Shown here in pieces: positions 59,024 through 64,000 of a stretch of DNA of 64,000 bases (positions are counted from its first letter, which is position 1; each line of letters begins with the position of its first letter). Below the pieces are notes generated by a model. That model saw only the letters and a program-made list of their open reading frames with translations, searched no databases and had not been told where the DNA came from. This stretch comes from Scytonematopsis contorta HA4267-MV1 (GTDB lineage: Bacteria; Cyanobacteriota; Cyanobacteriia; Cyanobacteriales; Nostocaceae): contig JAHHIC010000052.1 in NCBI GenBank assembly GCA_019359035.1, forward strand, positions 109,255-173,254, in the 5' to 3' direction. Made by a program: the position numbers and the translations under genes.

Positions 59024-60405
59024 ACAGGACTTTCTATGCTTTCTTCAAAACTAATTAGCTTTAAATTATCAGGGTTACTCATAAATTCTTTTGCTGCCAA
59101 TAAGCCTGCTATTGTCCAAGTTTGAAAAATCCGAGACTCTTTTCCTATCAACCGACCATTTCTACCATCATAATACTCAGGAAATTTATCGATAATTAAA
59201 CGATTTTCAGCAATTTTTATTGCTCGTTCAGCTAGGTCTACTCGACCTATTTTTTGGGCTGCTGCAACAAAAAGCCAAAGTAAAACAGGCCAGTTACCTC
59301 CATTATGGTAAGACCAAGGAGTATTTTTAGGGTCACATCCTGTTACAATTCGCCACTCTAGACCTTCTAAAGCAGGGAAGCAGATTTTCACAGGCATAAA
59401 ACCAATTAAATTGTGCCAGCGTTGCTCGAATAAATTCATAATACTATAAGCTTCTTCTTCGCTAGCTAAAGAAGTCACAATTGCCATTAAATTACCCAAA
59501 GCAAAGAAGCGAAAATCCATCAATCCGGGTCCAAGATTACCTGCTAAATATCCTCCATTTTCTGGCAACCACTCAGTCAACCAATCAGGAATAGACTCAG
59601 CGTAAATATTAAACTTATTGGCAACTTCTTTACCAAACTCTTCACTTTGATAACGGTAAATTTCATTTAATCGCTGCAAGTCTAGCCAGTAATACTCACG
59701 AACGTGGTAGTTTAAAGTACTCAGCCGCTGTTCGGTACGATGACAATATTTATCTCCATCTTGTAAAATTAACTCGCGTGCAGCACGTAAAGCCGCGTAA
59801 AATAATACCTGAATTTCCAAAGGATGTCCTGATACTCCCATACGACGGTCAATCATAAAGGCGCCATCGGGAACTAACAGTGTAGGATACATTGCAAACC
59901 GATGTGCCAAGCATAAATCAAGAATAAGCTTTATCCCTTCTTGATACTGTGGTTGATGGGCAAAACTAAAATCACCTGTTGCTCTACAATATGCTCTTAG
60001 TAAAATAATCCACCATAAGCAAGAATCAACAGGAGGGACACGAGCAATCGCGTGTTCTCCAAAATCAGCATTTATAAATTCTTCTGTTGTGTTAAATACT
60101 ACTTTAAAACTAGCAGGCATTAAACCAGGTCCAGGTTGAAAGCAGTCCATTTCTTTGTCATGACTTTGTAGCTTCAAAGTAATATCTAAGAAGTTACGCA
60201 CAATTTCTGTTTTACCATGCATCAAAAATAATAATGCTGATGGCACAAAATCACGAATAAAGCACTGGTCGTAGTTGAGCGCTTTCAAGCTTGGGTCTTG
60301 AGCAGCTCTGTTACCTATAGGTTTGTCCTGGTAGTAGATGATGGATTTATCAAGAATGTTCCAGCATTCTTCTATCCAATCTTGATGATTAATAACGGAA
60401 GTCAT
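59011..60405 (-). CDS. Alkaline/neutral invertase (GH100)
   Basis: 464 aa cytoplasmic enzyme that hydrolyses sucrose to glucose and fructose. GH100 motifs are abundant: [20 protein letters not shown] at residues 45-64 with the catalytic acid Asp, ECFQP-like [52 protein letters not shown], and [19 protein letters not shown]. Length and pattern match the InvA/InvB enzymes of Nostoc, where sucrose supports nitrogen fixation in heterocysts. It is a single gene on the minus strand. Which of the two paralogues it is cannot be told here. Confidence 0.93.
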   Translation of the reverse strand: MTSVINHQDWIEECWNILDKSIIYYQDKPIGNRAAQDPSLKALNYDQCFIRDFVPSALLFLMHGKTEIVRNFLDITLKLQSHDKEMDCFQPGPGLMPASFKVVFNTTEEFINADFGEHAIARVPPVDSCLWWIILLRAYCRATGDFSFAHQPQYQEGIKLILDLCLAHRFAMYPTLLVPDGAFMIDRRMGVSGHPLEIQVLFYAALRAARELILQDGDKYCHRTEQRLSTLNYHVREYYWLDLQRLNEIYRYQSEEFGKEVANKFNIYAESIPDWLTEWLPENGGYLAGNLGPGLMDFRFFALGNLMAIVTSLASEEEAYSIMNLFEQRWHNLIGFMPVKICFPALEGLEWRIVTGCDPKNTPWSYHNGGNWPVLLWLFVAAAQKIGRVDLAERAIKIAENRLIIDKFPEYYDGRNGRLIGKESRIFQTWTIAGLLAAKEFMSNPDNLKLISFEESIESPVCNV

Positions 60406-60672
60406 GGCTGTATAAAGGTAGACTTAAGTTTATAAATAATGAATGCATTACAAAATTATTATGAAAATTAAATGTGATTTAAAAGTGACCAAATAAGGCA
60501 GAAGGCAGAAGGCGGAACAATAATCAAGGTATAAAGTATTGCCCTTTGCTCGCTGCCAATATGGGTGCTTGCACCATTATTTATGAAAAACAAAAAAAGT
60601 GTTAGTTTTTTGATGATTATCACTTTTAAATCACATTTTCTTTCAATACTAGATATAAAACTGAGATTAAAT

Positions 60673-62013
60673 ATGAGAAGTCTATTAATGCGAAGTCCAG
60701 TTGTAGTAGCAGCTGGTTGGATAGGCGCTTACTTGCTAATTGCTCTTTTACCTCTACTACTGTTAATAATATATCCCGCACCAGAAAACCGAGGGTTTTG
60801 GATAGATTTTTCTGTCGCGCTTGGTTTTATCGCGCTGGCGATGATAGCGCTTCAATTTGCTTTGACTGCACGTATCAATCGCATCGAAGCCTCCTATGGA
60901 GTTGACATTATTCTGCAATTTCACCGTTATATTTCCTTAGTGGCGTTCGCCTTAGTTCTTATTCACCCAGTAATTTTGTTCATAGTAAAGCCAGAAACAC
61001 TGCAACTTCTGAACTTTACAACAGCTCCGTGGCGAGCTAGGATGGCTGTTTTGGCAACACTGGCGCTAATCGCATTGGTTGTAACCACCATTTGGCGTCA
61101 ACAGTTGAAAATTCCCTACGAACCTTGGCGAACATCTCATGGTATTCTTGCAGTTTTAGCTGTTGGTTTAGGACTTGGACACGCTATTGGAGTTGGAAAT
61201 TACTTGGGATTGTTTTGGAAAACTGTACTGTGGACAGGTATTGCTCTGGTTGCTCTTTGGCTTTTAGTGTACGTGCGTTTGGTAAAACCTTGGTTCATGT
61301 TGAAAAAGCCTTATCTAGTTGAAGAGGTTCGCGCTGAACGTGGGGATGTATGGACAGTAGTACTAAGACCAGCAGGACAACACAACGGTTTTTGCTTCCA
61401 ACCAGGACAATTTGCCTGGATAACTGTTGATATCTCCCCCTTCCGGATGCGGGAACACCCATTTTCTATGTCTTCTAATGGAGATAATCGCGAACGTGTT
61501 GAGTTTAGTATCAAAGCGTTAGGAGACTTTACCAAAACCGTAAAAGATATACCACCTGGAACCAAAGCTTTTTTAGATGGGCCCTATGGAGTTTTTACAA
61601 CAGAGCGTTATGAAGATTCTGCTGGATTTGTTTTAATTGCTGGTGGTATAGGAATTACACCAATGATGAGCGTGCTTGTTACCCAAGCTCAACGTAAGGA
61701 CGACCGACCTTATTTGCTTATTTACGCTAGCAAGAAGTGGGAGGATATCACTTTTCGCGAGGAGTTGGAAGATTTAAAGCAAAAATTAGACCTGAAAATT
61801 GTTCATGTTTTGAGAGAAGCACCTGATGATTGGTCTGGAGAAAAGGGATATGTAGATAAAGAATTGCTGTCGTGCTACCTTCCCAAAAGACAGGCTACAA
61901 AGCAATATTTTATTTGTGCTTCTCCCAAAATGATGGAACAGGTAGAGCTAGCATTGCATCAGCTTGATGTTCCGCCAACGAATATTCATATGGAACACTT
62001 CAATCTTGTTTAA
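60673..62013 (+). CDS. Ferric-reductase-like flavocytochrome
   Basis: 447 aa from ATG 60673; an upstream frame to 60565 exists but adds an atypical tail. Six membrane segments carry the heme-binding histidines of the ferric reductase domain (LQFHRYISLVAFALVLIHPV; WRTSHGILAVLAVGLGLGHA). The cytoplasmic part has the FAD motif REHPFSMSS and the NAD(P)H motif GGIGITPMMS, and ends with CASPKMMEQVELAL and HMEHFNLV. It transfers electrons from NAD(P)H through FAD and hemes across the membrane to ferric iron or another acceptor. Whether it serves the neighbouring NRPS product is open. Confidence 0.85.
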   Translation: MRSLLMRSPVVVAAGWIGAYLLIALLPLLLLIIYPAPENRGFWIDFSVALGFIALAMIALQFALTARINRIEASYGVDIILQFHRYISLVAFALVLIHPVILFIVKPETLQLLNFTTAPWRARMAVLATLALIALVVTTIWRQQLKIPYEPWRTSHGILAVLAVGLGLGHAIGVGNYLGLFWKTVLWTGIALVALWLLVYVRLVKPWFMLKKPYLVEEVRAERGDVWTVVLRPAGQHNGFCFQPGQFAWITVDISPFRMREHPFSMSSNGDNRERVEFSIKALGDFTKTVKDIPPGTKAFLDGPYGVFTTERYEDSAGFVLIAGGIGITPMMSVLVTQAQRKDDRPYLLIYASKKWEDITFREELEDLKQKLDLKIVHVLREAPDDWSGEKGYVDKELLSCYLPKRQATKQYFICASPKMMEQVELALHQLDVPPTNIHMEHFNLV

Positions 62014-62034
62014 AAATCTATTAAAAAATCTATT

Positions 62035-62193
62035 ATGCGTTACAGTATAATGCTTCAAATTGTAACAGGTATTACCCTCATTTTACTTGGGGGCGCAGGT
62101 CTTTTTGCTTGGATACAAAATCGTCCTAATTCACCTCAAGAAGCAACTTATAATAGTACAAATAATTATTTCGACTGGATTATTTCTGATTAA
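62035..62193 (+). CDS. Small membrane protein
   Basis: 52 aa: one hydrophobic helix (IVTGITLILLGGAGLFAWIQ) then a polar tail. It begins 21 bp after the flavocytochrome stop and ends 36 bp before the lipid kinase start on the same strand, so it is probably co-transcribed. No family was recognised; the tail NNYFDWIISD is aromatic/acidic. Confidence 0.5.
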   Translation: MRYSIMLQIVTGITLILLGGAGLFAWIQNRPNSPQEATYNSTNNYFDWIISD

Positions 62194-62229
62194 AAATTGT
62201 GAATTGAGTAGGTAGGGAATTATTGACTT

Positions 62230-63123
62230 ATGTTTACAAAGGCATGTCTAATTTTTAATCCAACAGCAGGTCAAGGTGACCCAGTTGAAGAGTTAGTAAA
62301 AATTCGAGAAGTTTTAGAACCAAAACTTAACTTAGATATTATCCCAAGTCATAAAGGAATAAGTACATTAGAATTAACCCAGCAAGCTATATCTAAAGAT
62401 GCCCAAATAATTTTGATTGCTGGAGGAGATGGTACTATTTCATCAGCCGCCGAAGCACTTATTGGTATCAAAATTCCTGTGGGTATTATTCCTAGAGGAA
62501 CTGTTAATGCTTTTGCAAAAGCTTTGAACATGCCGATTGATATTAAAGCAGCTTGTGAAACAATTTTATCAGGGAAACCTCGTATTGTAGATACTGCTAT
62601 TTGTAACGGAAAACCAATGATTGTACTTACTAGCATTGGTTTAGAAGCAGACACTATTAAACAAACAAATCGTAAATTAAAAAATTATTTTGGAATGTTG
62701 GCATTTATCATAGCAGGAATACAAGAATTAAGAAAATTAAAAACTTTTAAAACCTATATTGAGACCGAAAGTAAAATCATTAATTGCCAAGCTGTTGCTG
62801 TTACAATTGCAAATACAGCTGCGTCAACTTCTCTACTAGCTCATAGTCCCGCAGGAGTAATTGCAGATGATGGTTTACTGGACGTGACGGTTTTTGCTCC
62901 TCGCAATCAAAAAAATGCTTTTTTTGCTGCTTATAATCTATTGAGGTCTGGTTTCACTAGTGATGCTACTATTCGAGATGATATCCAACATTTCCGAACT
63001 AATTACGTCAAAGTTAAAACCGAACCTCTACAACAAGTTTCTTTAGATGGTGATTCTATTGGAATTACTAATGTTGAGATAAACTGCGTTCCACAAAGTC
63101 TTACTGTCCTTGTACCTGCATAA
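62230..63123 (+). CDS. Diacylglycerol/sphingosine kinase-like lipid kinase
   Basis: 297 aa, YegS/DgkB type. Nucleotide-binding motifs: FNPTAGQGDP near the N-terminus, AGGDGTISSAAEAL at residues about 64-77, and PRGTVNAFAKAL at about 90-101. The C-terminal domain has DDGLLDVTVFAP and QVSLDGDSIG, both expected for the family. It phosphorylates a membrane lipid using ATP; the substrate cannot be predicted. Last gene of a likely three-gene transcript with the flavocytochrome and the small membrane protein. Confidence 0.85.
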   Translation: MFTKACLIFNPTAGQGDPVEELVKIREVLEPKLNLDIIPSHKGISTLELTQQAISKDAQIILIAGGDGTISSAAEALIGIKIPVGIIPRGTVNAFAKALNMPIDIKAACETILSGKPRIVDTAICNGKPMIVLTSIGLEADTIKQTNRKLKNYFGMLAFIIAGIQELRKLKTFKTYIETESKIINCQAVAVTIANTAASTSLLAHSPAGVIADDGLLDVTVFAPRNQKNAFFAAYNLLRSGFTSDATIRDDIQHFRTNYVKVKTEPLQQVSLDGDSIGITNVEINCVPQSLTVLVPA

Positions 63124-63374
63124 AGTTGATAGTATTTTTTGCTTACTCAAAATCTGAGAATTTTAACAGTGGTCTTAATTTTAATTAACTACTATATCTG
63201 AATACGACTAGATAGATTTTGAAATTGCAAAACTCATATCACTTTCTACCCACTTTTGTTGTTAACAATAAGAGTAGGCGTTTCTATTATTTTTTCTCAT
63301 CCAGAATCAAACATGCGGTCTATCAAACTAAACTCATTGATGGACTGCATTTTCTCTATTTAGCTAAATAATTG

Positions 63375-63914
63375 CTAATTTTTGACTCGATAGCTGACAA
63401 ATTTGCTGACATCTTCATTTGACATTCCCAGTTCTTGAACCAGAGTGGCTTTGATTTTGCTTACATCTGTAAATAGAAACTCAAATTCTAACTGTTTAAT
63501 TATGGAATTGGAAGTATTAATATCAACTTTTGTAACGCCTTTTTCCTTTTGGATTGTAGCAATAATTCCTAAAACTTTAACAGCAGACCGCACCTGAATT
63601 TGTTTACCCGATTGTAAATTTTCTATTTTGTTTGCTTGCCCTAATTCTTGAATGATTATTCCTGTCGCTACGGTTAATTCTGTAGTTGGAACCTCAAACT
63701 TTAACTTTTTTAGTATAGAGTTTGCAGTTGTCAGTTCAAGATTGACATAATCACTTTCTTTTTTAATATCAATTGCGCTTATCAGCATATTACCTGTAAA
63801 GCGTGCCTTTACTGTATGTGTATCAGCTTGCGAATTGCTTATTTTACTATAAGAACGGGTTAATAACTGGTTTGTTACAGCACTTACCGCTGTTATGAGG
63901 TACAATAGCAGCAA
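63375..63914 (-). CDS. Hypothetical protein with two internal repeats
   Basis: 179 aa, not recognised. An N-terminal hydrophobic stretch (LLLYLITAVSAVTNQ) precedes two related units of about 70 residues. NSILKKLKFEVPTTELT / IIIQELGQANK in the first correspond to NSIIKQLEFEFLFTDVS / TLVQELGMSNE in the second. The start is a TTG next to a stop codon, and a second short frame (63985-63892, MVDKVISVALDLINPQHLKN) ends just where this one begins. So the real N-terminus may be frameshifted and extend to the window edge. Confidence 0.5.
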   Translation of the reverse strand: MLLLYLITAVSAVTNQLLTRSYSKISNSQADTHTVKARFTGNMLISAIDIKKESDYVNLELTTANSILKKLKFEVPTTELTVATGIIIQELGQANKIENLQSGKQIQVRSAVKVLGIIATIQKEKGVTKVDINTSNSIIKQLEFEFLFTDVSKIKATLVQELGMSNEDVSKFVSYRVKN

Positions 63915-64000
63915 TTAGTAAACCAGTTTTTTAAATGTTGAGGATTTATTAAGTCGAGCGCAACTGAGATTACTTTATCAACCATTTCTGTTGTAGTTGG

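Overview
The window comes from a filamentous, probably heterocyst-forming cyanobacterium (Nostocales type). The evidence is the complete hormogonium motility locus hmpF / hmpABCDE, an alkaline/neutral invertase, a large NRPS cluster, and the many short GC-skewed heptanucleotide repeats (CCCCATT, GGGGAGT, AATTCCC) and palindromic dispersed repeats typical of these genomes. No rRNA, tRNA or CRISPR array was seen. Genus cannot be decided from this sequence alone.

Layout. (1) 0.1-14 kb: tilS, then hmpF on the minus strand, divergent from hmpA-hmpB-hmpC-hmpD-hmpE, a chemotaxis-like system controlling type IV pilus gliding. (2) 14-18 kb: a conserved protein of unsure function, a 26-27 bp tandem array, and a secreted prolyl oligopeptidase. 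(3) 17.7-27.5 kb: an accessory, decaying region. It holds a MITE-like element, two type II toxin-antitoxin pairs (one toxin with an internal deletion), an AraC regulator relic, a truncated SNF2 helicase abutting an actin/Hsp70-like ATPase, a retropepsin-like protein with a small partner, an aldo-keto reductase killed by a frameshift and by insertion of a TnpB-only element, an excalibur-domain protein and a 27 bp tandem array. (4) 27.5-34.4 kb: a two-domain M16 peptidase, a block of 87 bp repeats, a MacA/MacB-like adaptor plus permease without an adjacent ATPase, and a NarL-type response regulator. (5) 35.4-58.6 kb: an NRPS cluster. (6) 58.8-64 kb: a DUF2382-like remnant, GH100 invertase, a ferric-reductase-like flavocytochrome, a small membrane protein, a diacylglycerol-kinase-like lipid kinase and a two-repeat hypothetical protein at the edge.

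The most interesting system is the NRPS cluster. sbnA and sbnB homologues, the established two-enzyme route to L-2,3-diaminopropionate (Dap), are followed by three synthetases with six modules (A-PCP-C-A-PCP / C-A-PCP / [C-A-PCP]x3-TE) and an MFS exporter. By eye, five of the six adenylation domains (modules 1, 3, 4, 5, 6) have the same pocket, D-I-W-E-L-T-A-D-D, with three acidic residues as expected for a basic side chain. Only module 2 differs (D-A-S-T-T-A-G-V-G). Collinear reading gives Dap-X-Dap-Dap-Dap-Dap, a strongly cationic oligo-Dap hexapeptide that I do not recognise as a described cyanobacterial product. The substrate assignment is inference from the pocket and from sbnA/sbnB.

A second theme is invasion of coding sequence by short repeats: tilS, hmpD, and the NRPS genes at several places carry in-frame expansions of the same repeats found between genes.
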